A stretch of 64,000 bases of DNA from Allolobophora icterica (Eukaryota; Annelida; Clitellata; Crassiclitellata; Lumbricidae), in assembly GCA_963556255.1 (NCBI GenBank), contig OY744607.1, positions 6,707,739-6,771,738 of the forward strand. Reading direction: 5' to 3'. How positions within the stretch are numbered: position 1 is the first letter of the stretch; each line of letters begins with the position of its first letter. The translations under genes were made by a program, and so were the position numbers. Below are positions 11,961-23,632 of the stretch, piece by piece. A model generated the notes under the pieces. It saw only the letters and a program-made list of their open reading frames with translations, made no database searches and had not been told where the DNA came from.

Positions 11961-14844
11961 CTGCTTTTCTGTATACAGCTATAATAAAGGGGTTGGAGCG
12001 AAAACCTCGATCGAGCGGCTTTCACCTTGCGGGGCTGTGTCTGGCTGGGCAGCCCAGTATGTGAATGCATGCCAGTGACTGTGTTACAACCGCCAGGGGC
12101 TTAAAGCCCTGTGCAACCAGCGATTATCGGACGGTGTCTAGCCTACATTTTGGCTGCGTGTATAGGAGGAGTGCGTGCACAGGATGGTCAAGCGATACTA
12201 ATTTTGGCCACTTGGGACATTTGGCAGAAGGTGTTTAGTACTGGAACGAGTAGTAGCTGTGAGTTTTCAACGGTTCAAGAATAATACAGGAATAATGGGC
12301 ATTTATATTTAAGTGGTTTGTGAACAGGCAGCTCATTTACCTGTGTGAGAGAAATGGAAATCGGACACGGCTTATCGAATTGGATATTTGTGTAAGAAAA
12401 TCTCGTGAACAGCGTTAGGAAGTGGATTCATATTTCCTCTGTGTGAGGAAATAAACGATTACGCGGTATGCCACTCAACATGGGGTACCGTTGCAGTATT
12501 TGTTATGCATTTAACGACTTTAGTAGGCCTGATCATTGTTTAGTCATGTTAAATGTCATCGCAGTCCGTGATGATATGCATTAAAACTGAGCTGCATGCA
12601 TTGTGTAGGCTGGTACGCCATAATTTGTTACCGTCAGATTATGAATTATAATCGTTTTCCTGTGGCAGATACAGTACTAAGGAAGATCAGGTGGAGTTAT
12701 CGTCAGATATCAATACACTGAACCGTGTGGAGGTGAAAGGTTATCTGGAATAATGCAAGAGGATAGATGAATCGAAAGCAACGCCATTAAGAGATAACTT
12801 GCACAATGGAATAGAATCGCTGGTAGCTTAAATTGTCTCATATGGCCACTAGGAAACTCGTGCTGTAAGTATTAGCGGTATAAGCAGGTGTGCGGTGTTA
12901 ATCAGCTGCAAGAGTTGTGTTCTTATATCACAGATGCAGAGTATGCTTTGTAGTCAGAGGGTGGCGATTGACTCGGACCATTTACCTCCCTTCTTTTAAG
13001 TACAAAATGCAAATTTAAGCGAATGTCAACTGTAATTTGAAGCACCCTGGTCGGCATTTTTTAATCCGGTATCCACTGCATGCAGTTCATAGTACATGTA
13101 GGTCAATTGTGCAGGTTGTTCCAACTTCCAAGTAGGCCGAGTGTGATAGATAATGAGATAATGATTTGGGAAGCTGTTCACAGCTGAGTTACTGCATCCA
13201 CAGTCTTAGCAACAAATAGGCCAAGATAATAGGTAAGCGGATTCATATCCGTCTTTGAACATCATGCACCTCTGGTAACCGGACTTAGAATTTGTCTTGA
13301 CCATCTGTGGACAACCCCTCTGACTTGATGCAGCGCTCGTGAAGAATTATAGCTGGTGCTCTGAGCTTAGCTTTAGAGTAGTGCTATAGAAATTTGGAGT
13401 TTACGATTATATAAGATTGCAACCGAATGACTCCGTGAGAAGGCGACTTCCAAGACTGAATTTCTAAGCGTGAGATGCAGGATCGACAAAGATGTTTGAG
13501 GGATGGTTCGAGCTTCTCAGAGATCTTGTTGTGCACAGGTCAACAAATGCCAATTACCGAGTCTGTGTACTATCAGTAATCTTATGCTGTCGCATAGAAG
13601 GCGAGATGAAATATTGATGCACATTGCAAATATGATCCCCGGGTAGTGCCATATATTACGACGCCACGCGGACTGGACCACGTGATATTGATCTAAGAAC
13701 ACCAGATTAGAAGCACCTCTTCAAACTGGATGAACAAACTAAACCATAATGGCAAGCGAACGCGTGCCATATCGGTAGAGGTCGGATTGACGAAGGGGTA
13801 TAGACTACCGTTTGTCGGCCGCATTTCTGTGACATTTGGTGAACATCGCACTCCCGCCCCAAATAATATCTGCCCAGGGAGTAGAACACGGACAATTCAT
13901 AATGTATAGCGTCCATTCCTGTCTGAAGAACTATACTTTGTACGTCAAAGACCACGGTAGGGATACAAAGACCCCAGCCGTGCAGGCTGCTCAGATAAAC
14001 GCGGCCGCTCAGTAGTAGTAGAGGCTGTGGGCCAGGGACCCAGCTGGCCGGCCGGCGCATATAGCTTTATAAGACAGAGTCTGCCTGAGAAGCCTGCAGC
14101 TCCGCTTCTTGACCTCATCTTGCCAAAACAGTTAACGCCCTTGGACGATGAATGTTATTTCGGTTAGATGTTTGAGACAAAATGAATCCGATAGCCTACG
14201 CTTCGGCCGGATGACTACATCCGTGTGCTTGTTCGTTTGTTTTCTTGCGATATATTTGTACATAGATAGGCCTACAAATAGCATACATCGCCAAATCTCG
14301 AGCATTATTTTACATAATTATTTAAGTAAGCTTATATCAATGCACTGGCACGCGGTGGTATTGTAGAGTGGCAAGAAATACACATACACACCAGGCTGCA
14401 CCAGCGCTGGAAATACCGTGAGCTGCTGTTGCTGCCTGCTGCATACCAAATGGCCCTGTGCATCTATAGAGGACACGAGACGAGACGAAGAAGGGTTTCT
14501 GCGTCATGCCTGTGCAATAGACTGCCATGTAGGCCTATCTTCTCGCCACGAGTGTAGTGTTCTGGTGTAATGCTGTTTTCGCGAAGGCTGGTGCAATCGG
14601 ACTGGCCATTCAAAATTATAATTCGCGATAAAGTGTGGACGATATTTGGATCAATAACAAACTAAATGCAGTATGGTTAACGCTGGGTATTATGTTTATT
14701 TGACCTACGGAAAGACTCGAAGACGATGATGGCCAGCATTAGTTCACTTCAATATTGACGGCTCTGGTGGCCATTGCATAGGCCTATAGCCTAGGCCTAA
14801 CTGCGGATACCCGACAACCATCATGTTGCCTAGGTCGATGTCAT
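11961..14844. other. Intergenic region without recognisable gene
   Basis: Mixed-composition DNA. No frame resembles a known protein. It holds one short LINE 3'-end relic (13285-13425). CpG content declines away from 12 kb. Confidence 0.4.
13285..13425 (+). mobile_element. LINE 3'-end relic (family shared with 19.6 and 34.2 kb)
   Basis: The segment GGACAACCCCTCTGACTTGA, then GCAGCGCTCGTGAA, AGCTGGTGCTCTGAGC and GGAGTTTACGATTA, aligns with the ends of the copies at 19560-19860 and 34225-34535. Only the terminal ~130 bp remain. Confidence 0.65.
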
Positions 14845-14852
14845 GCGGTCGC

Positions 14853-15191
14853 CAGGGTGAGAATTGTCGGGGGGTTCAACCCCCCTAGTCTTTCTTAGGA
14901 CCCCATAGTAAAGTCTTCATTGCACACCAAGGCCGTAGCTAGGGGGGTGTTTTTGGTGTTTAAACACCCCCGAAATTAAATAATGTAAAAATAAAATAAT
15001 GCATTTACTAACTACAAACCCCTTGGTCGCTTGACTCGGCTGCATATCGGCTTGATCAAGGACGCGAAAACACCCCCCGAAACAGAAAACACCCCCCGAA
15101 ACAAAATCCTGGCTACGTCCCTGTTGCACACCCAACTCCACATAAATCAAGGTCTAACCCCCCCAGTCTTTTTTCCACAATTCTCATACTG
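14853..15191. mobile_element. Outer hAT-like TIR element, interrupted by inner element
   Basis: The ends are CAGGGTGAGAATTGT and, inverted, CAGTATGAGAATTGT, flanked by perfect 8-bp direct repeats GCGGTCGC (14845-14852 and 15192-15199). An 8-bp duplication with CAG-type termini is characteristic of hAT transposons. There is no transposase, so it is non-autonomous. A second element sits inside it (14928-15123). Confidence 0.8.
14928..15123. mobile_element. Inner hAT-like MITE nested in 14853-15191
   Basis: The termini are CAAGGCCGTAGCTAGG and, inverted, CAGGGACGTAGCCAGG, with 8-bp flanks TTGCACAC on both sides. Subterminal runs such as GGTGTTTAAACACCCCC and repeated AACACCCCCCGAAAC occur. It is 196 bp long and non-coding. 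Confidence 0.8.
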
Positions 15192-15315
15192 GCGGTCGCC
15201 ATAGAAAAACATGTACAGTTAGGGCCTGCATTTGTTTTACTAAAACCCAGCTCGAAAAAGTGACTAGCTTGACGTGCGCTTTGGGTCATCTGTCTTTTTG
15301 TCGATCGTTTAATAA

Positions 15316-15768
15316 GGGGTCGTCCATAAAGGACGTCCGCAAAATATGACCTACAGACCTACATTGGACCCCTCCCTCTCTCCCCCTTGTCCGCATTTGA
15401 CCTTATCCACCCGTTCCTCCCCTTTGCGGACGTCTGCACACCAAAGCCAATTTTTAATGTCATCGTCATTCTTTTTACAATTATTCCACAGTTCCTGTGC
15501 ACGTTTACGTGACATTTTGGGTTTTATATCAGGATGTGCACTAAGAAAAGCCTCTTTAAAGTCGCAGTAAAGGTTATACCGTTTTTATGCAATCACCTCA
15601 CTGACCTTTTTGTCTTTCAGGGAAGGTTGAAACAAGGTGGTATTTAGAAAACTGTCAAATTTAAAAGTTCAATTGCGGACGTCCGCACTGGTCATTACCC
15701 CTCCCCTTGTCCGCATTTCGATGACCCCTTCCTCCCCCTCATTGCGGACGTCCTTTATGGATGACCCC
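15316..15768. mobile_element. 453-bp TIR element with GGACGTCCGCA ends
   Basis: The left end GGGGTCGTCCATAAAGGACG continues to TCCGCA. The right end is its inverted copy (TGCGGACGTCC, then TTTATGGATGACCCC). Internal sub-repeats of TTGCGGACGTC occur near 15424 and 15673. No clear target-site duplication is visible, so the superfamily is unassigned. No transposase is encoded. A partial relative is at 46042-46165. Confidence 0.75.
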
Positions 15769-16229
15769 AACGCCGCCTTCGAGCGTAACAGCAGTTGGTA
15801 GACCTAGGCCTATAACAAGCACGCAGTAACCTTGTGCTTCTTTCACATAAAATGCAATCATTTTAAATACGGATCACTTCGAATATGTAACCAATCAAGT
15901 TTAACACGTTACAGTAATGTTACAGTAGAACTAACTAGGCCTAGGCCTATTACACGTAATAGTTACTGAAATGTATTCCATAGTAATTCCTTATGGTAGC
16001 CTATTTGTTCATAATCGGGGTTGCATCAGTGTAGTTATAAAGCTCAGGAATAATTTACTTTGTTCTGTTGATAAACGTTAGTCTTGTGATTGGCATGCTG
16101 GATTATAAAAATAGACCTACACGTTTTCCTACAGCCACAGTATGGCCTCGACCCTGCTCATTTTTCAGGGAATTGATCGGGAGAGATCCTTCATCTACGC
16201 TGCCCGTTGGAATGGATGCCACGCCAGTT

Positions 16230-16380
16230 AAGGCCCGCCTATCTATCTATAAAAAAAACTTATATAGCGCCCCTTCAAGAAATCTACTCAGAGGCGCTCC
16301 CGACCCAGGCCCGGTCAAAAAGAAAGGTCTTAAGAAGGCCACAAAGTACCTGAGAGGTCTCTAGGGAGAGCGAAGCCAGC
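16230..16380 (-). mobile_element. LINE/SINE 3' tail fragment
   Basis: On the minus strand this reads GGGAGCGCCTCTGAGTAG, then TTGAAGGGGCGCTATATAAG. It is the tail motif shared with the LINE ending near 45.0 kb and with copies near 21.8, 26.3, 33.2 and 53.3 kb. Confidence 0.6.
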
Positions 16381-16464
16381 GCCTGTACGGACCGTGTTAG
16401 CCCGGCTGCCCGAGACTAAACTGAGAAATAAGCCAGCACCGGTATGCAAACGGCCTACTCGCGC

Positions 16465-16640
16465 GCACAGGCGCTGCGGACGTACGGTCTTTAAACCCCG
16501 GCCAAGCCTCAAAGACGTTTCGAGATTTCTACTCCACTGGCGCCCTCTAACGAGCTCACCTACAAAGGGTATACAAGATGGGTACACTGTCCGCACACTG
16601 TTGGTGGGAAGGTATGTGGTGAAAGACAGGACCAGACAAC
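16465..16640 (+). mobile_element. SINE family 1, diverged partial copy
   Basis: A box-B-like stretch (TTTAAACCCCGGCCAAG) is followed by CTACTCCACTGGCGCCCTCT and AACGAGCTCACCTACAAAG. These align with the body of the copy at 30144-30370 (CAACTCCACTGAAGCCCC, AACGAACTCACCTC). Confidence 0.55.
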
Positions 16641-16849
16641 TCGCCGAGGTTAAAAAATGCATGGAGTCTCTAGTAGGCCTACTTGATATTCCATATCTGC
16701 CTTCTCTGGATAATCTTAGTCTTCTTCATCCAAACTTTAACCACAGTATAAATAATTACACAGTAGGCTACGTCGACTCCCATCGCTGCCTGTTGACTAG
16801 TTTTTGGGGTGACGCCATTTTGAAACTGAGCTTTTGAATTATAGATTTA

Positions 16850-18840
16850 AGCTGAAATTAACGTTAAAAATAATATTGTTAATTTTAATGAAGTCCTCAA
16901 TGTTGTTGTAACGTTTTAAAATATTTGATATGATGGGTTCCGGTGTATCGGCGTGTAAGCGACTCCGTTTAAAAATGGCGGTCGGTCACACATTCTGACT
17001 GCTGCATCGGCCGGGAGTCGACGTACTGTGTAATTATTTATAGGGCCTACTGTGCTTTAGCGTGACTGGCCATTAGGACTTTTTGCATCTAACGTTTTCT
17101 CAATGGGATCTCTAACATCCATAGTCGTCTGGCAGAGTACGTGAACTTTTAAGTTCAGACATTTTTTAAATGTAGTATGATTGGTTATATATCATATGCA
17201 CTGCAGCAAACTGAGATGATCAGGTTCCAATATAATTAATGTGTCATCAGACTTTTACTTACTTGCTACAGCATACGCACACAAAAGTGGTTTACAAACA
17301 TTTCCCAATATGGCGCGGTCTCCCCATCTAACTGTCAGCCATACAAGTTATTTTATTAAAAAGAAAAATAATGTACTATATTCTTCCAAAATCTCTCAGC
17401 GCCACAAAAAGCTGCATCAAGGAGACTAGCTAGGGCCTACTTAATATGTTCGTCGAAGTTTTCTTAATGAAATATAAATGCATCCGATATTCATGGTTAA
17501 CTACGTATGCTAGAGACCTTCCGAAAAATTATCAAGTTTTGGTAAATCACAAAATACTTTAGCAAATTTTGAAAACTCTTGCCAGTATAATTAATTTCCA
17601 TTGCAACTGTAAATCTAAAAAAATTGCTGCGTTCAACCAAGCGGCGTGGAGAAGTCGGAGGCAGCAGGGTGATTCGATGGAAATCGGTGGTAGTGGTGGT
17701 GATGGCGGGCTTGCGATGGTGCAGGAACCAGAATAGAAGAGCTTGTAAAGTTCGGTTTTCAGTCTTGAGTGAACGAAGCATGAGAGAGCAAACGGGGTGC
17801 AGAGATTTACATGCGAAAGAGGGATGAGCGAATTGGGGAGATCTTTCGGGATTTCGTTCTACAGACAACGCGCAGCGTAGATGAAGTGGTTTTTAAAAAT
17901 ATTATATAAATCAGACGACTTAAAGTAAAAAAATCGTCCCAATTAAGGCAGCCTATAGCCAGATCGCTACTTTGGGCGCGATAAAAAAACTTAATGGAAA
18001 CAACTATATTTAGAAATGACTATGGAATAGGCTTATAGATCGACTAACCCAGTTTGTAATCTGCGACAAGAAGATAAAGATCAAAAAAGAAAATTTTACC
18101 GTTGTTTGAGAATCAGAACAGCTTCATAATACATTAGAAGCGTACACTTTTGGCGGTAAACAGTAATCACACCCACAACCGTTAGCCCTATAAATGGCAT
18201 ATTTTGAAAGACATTTAAACTTAAGAGTTGTCGGACAGACCAGACCGATAGGCCTATTTCATGTAGAATTACTTGATTTCCCCCACCCAGATTGGGTACA
18301 TTTTATATTCTAGGACACAGACTGGGCCAGACCATAATATTGTTTTTTTAAATTGTTGATAAAAATTTATGTTTAGCACGATTCGTCTCCAGACTTATTT
18401 TGGTTTTAGTAAATAAAGTAAGAAGTAATAGCACCGAGCGACATACGAAACACGATTTTTAACATTTAGTAAGTAATCTTTTATAGGCCTAGCGAGAAAC
18501 AAACCCCCACACTTTACAGCAACATTACATACAAGTAAAAATAGACTGAACAGTGAAAGTGTAGCACGATGTCAGTTATAAAACCATGTAGTATTATAAA
18601 CAGCAGTTTAAAAGTCTATCTTTATATAAAGTTCTACTGCTCGTCAATGCGTATGTTGGAATGAAAAATAACATAATTTACTAATATTCTATGTATCTGA
18701 TAGGTAATGTTAAGCTATGATATAAAATTTAATTAAGTCAAACAGCTTATACTGTTTGCGGTCTAAACAGATAGGCTACTCGTACTGAAGATGTTATGAC
18801 CAAAGATCTTAGAGTCGTATGACGATGAGCAGGCTACATT
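16850..18840. other. Intergenic, no gene seen
   Basis: AT-rich sequence with scattered TAGGCCTA-type motifs. No open frame with recognisable protein similarity and no clear mobile element. Confidence 0.4.
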
Positions 18841-18849
18841 TACTTACTT

Positions 18850-19357
18850 AAGTACTACTTATTCTCATATCGGGTGCGATAAAGCGTTTTATTGCCACGC
18901 CTACTTGCCGCACGACGTGAGTATGATTGACAGAATCTAATGACGCGCATTCTTGGTTAGCAGGGGAAAACAAGCGCTCAGATGATCGTGGCTGCCGGTC
19001 TTCGGTTACCTGAACAGGTAGGTTAGAGGTCGCGTGCGACGGAGCGCGACAGCGTATTGGGTGCAATTGACATCCTAACGCTATAGAAGGGTGAGAAAGA
19101 CAGAAATTCAATGAATAAGAGGAGCGTCACCAGCTAGTTTCGGCGTGTTGATAGACAAAATATTTAGGCTACTGATGATATTTAAGCAGTGGGAGTCGAT
19201 GAGTGTTGATAAAATACATTGTAGTGGCTAGTGTATGAATGATACTATCAGATAATCGGATGACCTTTTGACAAGTGGGCGATCAGCAAGCACTTCCCAC
19301 TTTTTGCGCCGAAACTGACGTGGACACTAATTTTACACGCTTTGCGGATTGTTACAG
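18850..19357 (+). promoter_or_regulatory. Candidate upstream promoter/5' exon (uncertain)
   Basis: CG-enriched segment (GGAGCGCGACAGCG and CGCACGACGTGAG), with inverted CCAAT-like motifs, ending in a consensus plus-strand donor TTACAG|GTAGGT at 19357/19358. The PAQR gene starting at 27909 is the next plus-strand gene and its first coding exon has an acceptor. This could therefore be its non-coding 5' exon, about 8.5 kb upstream. Inference only. Confidence 0.2.
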
Positions 19358-19559
19358 GTAGGTATATTATTCTGGCGTAAAGAAATACTAAAATGCCGTT
19401 AATATTTTGGTTTTAATTTACACTTCTCATTATATACACGCATGATTATCTAAGAAGATTTAAGTTTGAAATCGGAAATTTTTCATAGACGGAAGTTAAC
19501 GAGTTTGCCCTAATTTCCGCATGATCTCAGTGCCCCACCAATGCCAACGCTCGCCCACT

Positions 19560-19860
19560 GTTCTCTGCTTCAGGCTCCTCCACTTATCACTCCACAGGCT
19601 TTCCACTCCAAATTAAATCTATCCTACCTCTTAAAGAATTCTTGCCCAAATCTATCGAATCCTTCGCCTTCCAAGTGCTTTCATCTTCAGCAAAATCTGC
19701 CTTAAGAGCTCCTGTCTGGTCTCTCTGGCAACTCGACCTGGAACTTCCCTTCACCATCTCTGGACAACCCCTTTGACTGGACGCAGCGCTCGTGAATAAG
19801 CTGATGCTCTGTGCTTAGCTTTAGAGTAACTAGAAATGTGGAGTTTATTATTACGATGCA
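19560..19860 (+). mobile_element. LINE 3'-end fragment
   Basis: The translation contains FPLQIKSILPLKEFLPKSI and a terminal WSLWQLDLELPF. The copy at 34225-34535 has FPLQIKVSPLREFLPCCI in the same position. Both end in GGACAACCCCTTTGA... and a GCGCT/TTAGAG-type tail. The residual frame is decayed. Confidence 0.65.
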
Positions 19861-19982
19861 ATTTAATGCATGCAAATACAGTTTAGTCATGCATCAGTGT
19901 TACATAAGTGATCAGATCACGAGAACCGATTTTGTAGTGTACAAAATGGTAGGATCATACCCTGCACTTGTAGTCTAGGAGG

Positions 19983-20114
19983 CACTGGTGTAAACGTGTC
20001 CAAAATATTGGTGGGGGGATTTGGTTATTCATTCTACACTTGTTGCATTGGATGTACAGTCCATATCAATTATTGGGGGCACGTGCCCCGGCTGCCCCCG
20101 AGTCTACGCCTATG
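19983..20114. mobile_element. 132-bp hAT-like MITE
   Basis: Termini CACTGGTGTAAACGTG and, inverted, CATAGGCGTAGACTCG are imperfect inverted repeats. They are flanked by 8-bp direct repeats CTAGGAGG (19975-19982 and 20115-20122). Non-coding. Confidence 0.7.
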
Positions 20115-20352
20115 CTAGGAGGCACTTGGTTGGTAAGTAGACATTATTTGCATGTGACTAGCACACTTGCATTAGAGCAATAGCTAAAATAAATTATGAT
20201 ACAATAGCTAAAATAAATTATGATACTGTACAATCAAATGCAGTTGGTGGGAATGATAAACGAAATGCAAATAATATGTCAATTCATAAGCTTCTTTAAA
20301 AGTATCTGTGTTGAGTTTAAACTGATTTATGGAAGAAGGTGTGTATGTATGT

Positions 20353-20617
20353 ACCTTAAGCTAGCCTGAGAGGCAGCCATCGATATGAAGTGTTAGCAAC
20401 TTCATTTTCTTAGCCTTGGCATATGAGGGTGGGTGGCCATCCTTTGCCTAGCTGTCTGACCTTCCCACTAACAGTGTACGGTAAGTGTTCTCATTATAGC
20501 TGAGTTGGTTAAGTGGCACAGGTGGAGCAGAAATCTTTAGACAAGTTTCTTCCTTGGCAGGGATTTGAATCCCAGTTGACAGTTCAGCGCACTAACCACT
20601 AGATTATCATACAACCA
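20353..20617 (-). mobile_element. SINE family 1, reverse copy
   Basis: Starts CTTAAGCTAGCCTGAGAGGC (the 3' end in SINE orientation). It passes TGAAGTGTTAGCAACTTCAT and ends with GGGATTTGAATCCCAGTTGA (inverted box B) and CACTAACCACTAGATTATC. Confidence 0.8.
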
Positions 20618-20734
20618 CATATAAGTATTTAGCATCTGATTGATAACACTTTTGAACAATTTTAATATACGTATGTTTAAGTTAAGAAACCAATACAGTG
20701 AAGGTGTGGGGGAATTTGACGTAGATTACATTGT

Positions 20735-20880
20735 GATTTTATTTAGAATTGTTTTAGATATGATTTAAATTTGATTGAGATTTGAATTGGAATTGTTTTA
20801 GATTTGATTTAAATTTGATTGAGATTTTATTTAGAATTGTTTTAGATTTGATTGAGATTTGATTGAGATTTGGACGGTTT
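20735..20880. repeat. Degenerate tandem repeat, AT-rich
   Basis: Irregular repetition of TTTAGATTTGATT, GAGATTTGA and TTTAGAATTG over about 140 bp. Confidence 0.7.
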
Positions 20881-20949
20881 GGCAAAGCTTTATTGAGGAC
20901 ATTATTTATGCTGTAGTCTTAATAAAGCATCAAATTTTGCAGATCAATA

Positions 20950-21640
20950 AAAAAAATTTTCATTGACACAGAGAAACCTTGTGCATTTAAACTTATCAGG
21001 AAAGAGATAAACGAAGTGGGCCTGGTGCAGATCACAGGTGGTTGATTTGATATTCATTCAGTAAGATCGAGTGAATGCAGCTTGCATCATCGCCAACGTC
21101 CTCAGAACCAATGAAGCAGAGAATGTCATAGACTAATCAGTCTATTTATCAGAATCTGAATATGTTCAGTCTTGTGATCAGCAACAGGATTTGCAGAGGA
21201 TCGAGGTCCTTTGCGTTTTGACAATAATCACTTATTGTCTTACGACAATAGTCACAATAATCACTTATTGTTAAAAAACTTTATCAGCTGCAGCATTTGA
21301 GGTCTCATTCTGGGCTGAAAGTATACATATGTATGTATGTGCGTATGTATGTATTTGAAAACAATGTAGGTGTGTATGTATGTATCTATCAGAGCACTTG
21401 TATAGTGTCCATTAAGTAACTCTCAAGGGTGCTTCGGCATGATCAATGTGTTTGATAGCAAGTCAAAGACATACATGTTTATATCTTAGGATTTTGATAG
21501 TGCTTATTAAAAATTCCACAAACACTTCTGATGCTGTAGCTGATGAAATGAAGTTACCTGTACATGGACGATGGTATTGTACCTGGAGAAAGTTTCCACA
21601 GGCTGTCTTGAGCGTCAGGTCAGAGGGGTTTTCTAACAGG
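20950..21640. other. Intergenic, no gene seen
   Basis: Unique-looking sequence with a short TATG-type microsatellite near 21325-21390. Nothing recognisable is encoded. Confidence 0.4.
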
Positions 21641-21845
21641 TAGTCAAATGGAGTCCGGTTTCCAGGAGGTCCAGACAAATGCTGAACACCTCGCTAAAGT
21701 TCAAACCCGAACAGTAACGTCATGCGATAGGACTACAAAAGAACAATCTTTTCAATCGTGGTTTCTTTGTCTTGAGAGCGCCTCTGATGAGTCTGTCTTG
21801 AAGTGGCGCTATATAAATTTGCAATTACAATCGCAATATATCCGC
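21640..21845 (+). mobile_element. LINE/SINE 3' tail fragment
   Basis: It contains CAATCGTGGTTTCTTTGTC, GAGAGCGCCTCTGATGAG and CTTGAAGTGGCGCTATATAA. These match in order a reverse-oriented fragment near 33225-33290 and the tail of the LINE at 45.0 kb. Confidence 0.65.
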
Positions 21846-22554
21846 ACAGGCTTCATATGGCCTGCATCTGGGTCCATATGTTAACATGAGATGCCCATGT
21901 GGGAATATTGTCACATTGGCTCCATGTGTCCTTCATATGATGCTACGGTTTTGGATTGACCTTGAAGTCGGAGATTATGGTTCAGAGTAGCCTATCAAGA
22001 TGGCACAGATACTGAACTTATATTCAGACGGAGTGGGGGGTGGGGTGTAGATTTCTTTAACAGCGTAGTCCTACTTGAACACTAAGAATAGCAGATCTGT
22101 TTAAAACCGGTTTCGGACATCAAGGTCATGTAACCTAAATATCTCTTGCACTGGATTGTTAAGAACTGATAAGGAAGTTATTGTTCTACTTTTAACTGAA
22201 ATTCTAGACCAGTTTGGCCTCTGTAAGAGGCAGAGAGAGAGAGACAAACAGACAAACATACAGAGATAAGATCAGTCCATATTTTAGCCTTACGCGAAGG
22301 TCCACGTCATGATCACTTATTGTGCTGCTTTTTAAATAACCAAACCATAAATCACAAACGCAAATAATATCTCCAAAACATTGAAAACAAATAAATATAA
22401 AATATTCCTCTTTTCTAGCCAAGCAAACAGGAAACTGTTGACTCTGGTTGCTGGACTATGTAATGTAATATGGATGACCTACAGCCAGCCACCATGTAGC
22501 TGGATTAGGTTCTAGGCTAATAACTTCTATAGTGTTATGCCAACAATGCACAGG

Positions 22555-22998
22555 CATCAATCATTGGTCATTCATTAATTGGTCATTCATTCACTGGTCA
22601 TTCATTTATTGGTCATTCGTTCCTTGGTCATTTGTCATTTGTTAATTGGTCATTCATTCATTGGTCATTCGTTCACTGGTCATTCATTGGTCATTCCTTC
22701 ACTGGTCAATCGTTTCATTGGTCATTTATCCGTTTGTCATTCATTCATTCACTGGTCATTCTTTCACTGGTCATTCATTCTTTGGTCATTCATTTGTTGG
22801 TCATTCATTAGTCATTTTATTCATGGGTCATTCTTTCATTGGTCATTCATTAATTTATAATTTTATTCATTGGTCATTCACTGGTCTTTCATTCATTCAC
22901 TGGTATTTCATTTGTTGGTCATTCATTCGTTGATCATTCATTCATTGGTCATTCTTTCATTGGTCATTCATTCGTTAGTCATTTTGAACCTTGGTCAT
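22555..22998. repeat. Minisatellite, TTCATTGGTCA units
   Basis: About 440 bp of imperfect units of roughly 12-17 bp: GGTCATTCATTCATT and GGTCATTCATTCACT. Units vary in the number of TCAT steps. Long translations across it are artefacts of the unit. Confidence 0.9.
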
Positions 22999-23409
22999 TC
23001 ATTCCTAATCTGACTAAGTGGTGCATGCAAGGTAAAACAATGAGACAGTGCCGCTAAGGGTAACCTTGGGTATTTATGGTGAAGTGAGACCTCATGTGTA
23101 TTTTCTGTAGCAGCCTTCAGTGGTGAACTAACCTTGGAAAAAGAAGGATGCTGAACCTCTGCCAGGAACTGGAGAAGGATCACTGCCGCCAGAGGAGAAC
23201 GGCAAATGGACCGGTGGACTGTTTGACCGGAACCTCCATCGAAGATGTCTCCCTCAATGACTTCAACCAGGTCAGCACAGAATCTCTTGAACCGTGCCAG
23301 CGTTAACAAGTTTATAACCATGACCATGAATTTTATTGTTCTGTTGTTCCAATGCGCTATTGAGTATCTGGTGTACTGAGCAGTGACTGTTGGTTGTGCT
23401 CATCAGTAC

Positions 23410-23581
23410 TTGTGGGACACGGTAGCCGATTGGTTAGAGCGCTCGCCTTGTAAGGTGGAGAGTACGGGTTTGAGCCTCGTGGTTACTGTGTAGGGACCTT
23501 GAGCAAGTCCTTCACTCGCAATTGCTTAGCACCATTGATTGATGCTTGGTCATTAGATAACTAGTGGCACTTAATAAATGC

Positions 23582-23631
<50 letters not shown>

Positions 23632-23632
23632 C
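23410..23632 (+). mobile_element. tRNA-derived SINE, family 2, copy 1
   Basis: The head is tRNA-like: GGTAGCCGATTGGTTAGAGC (box A) and GTACGGGTTTGAGCCTC (box B). The body is GGGACCTTGAGCAAGTCCTT and GCTTGGTCATTAGATAAC, ending in TTAATAAATGCA and an (ATA)n tail. Copies are at 57810 and 62392. Confidence 0.85.

Noticed and set aside
13707..14060. 117-codon minus-strand frame
   Set aside because: No recognisable domain, and no splice or codon-usage support.
22555..22998. Direct repeats resembling an array with spacers
   Set aside because: Units are contiguous and degenerate with no unique spacers, in a eukaryotic genome; this is a minisatellite, not CRISPR.
23410..23485. Possible genuine tRNA gene
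   Set aside because: Box A and B are present, but the cloverleaf is degenerate and the sequence continues into a SINE body with an AAT tail, repeated twice elsewhere.
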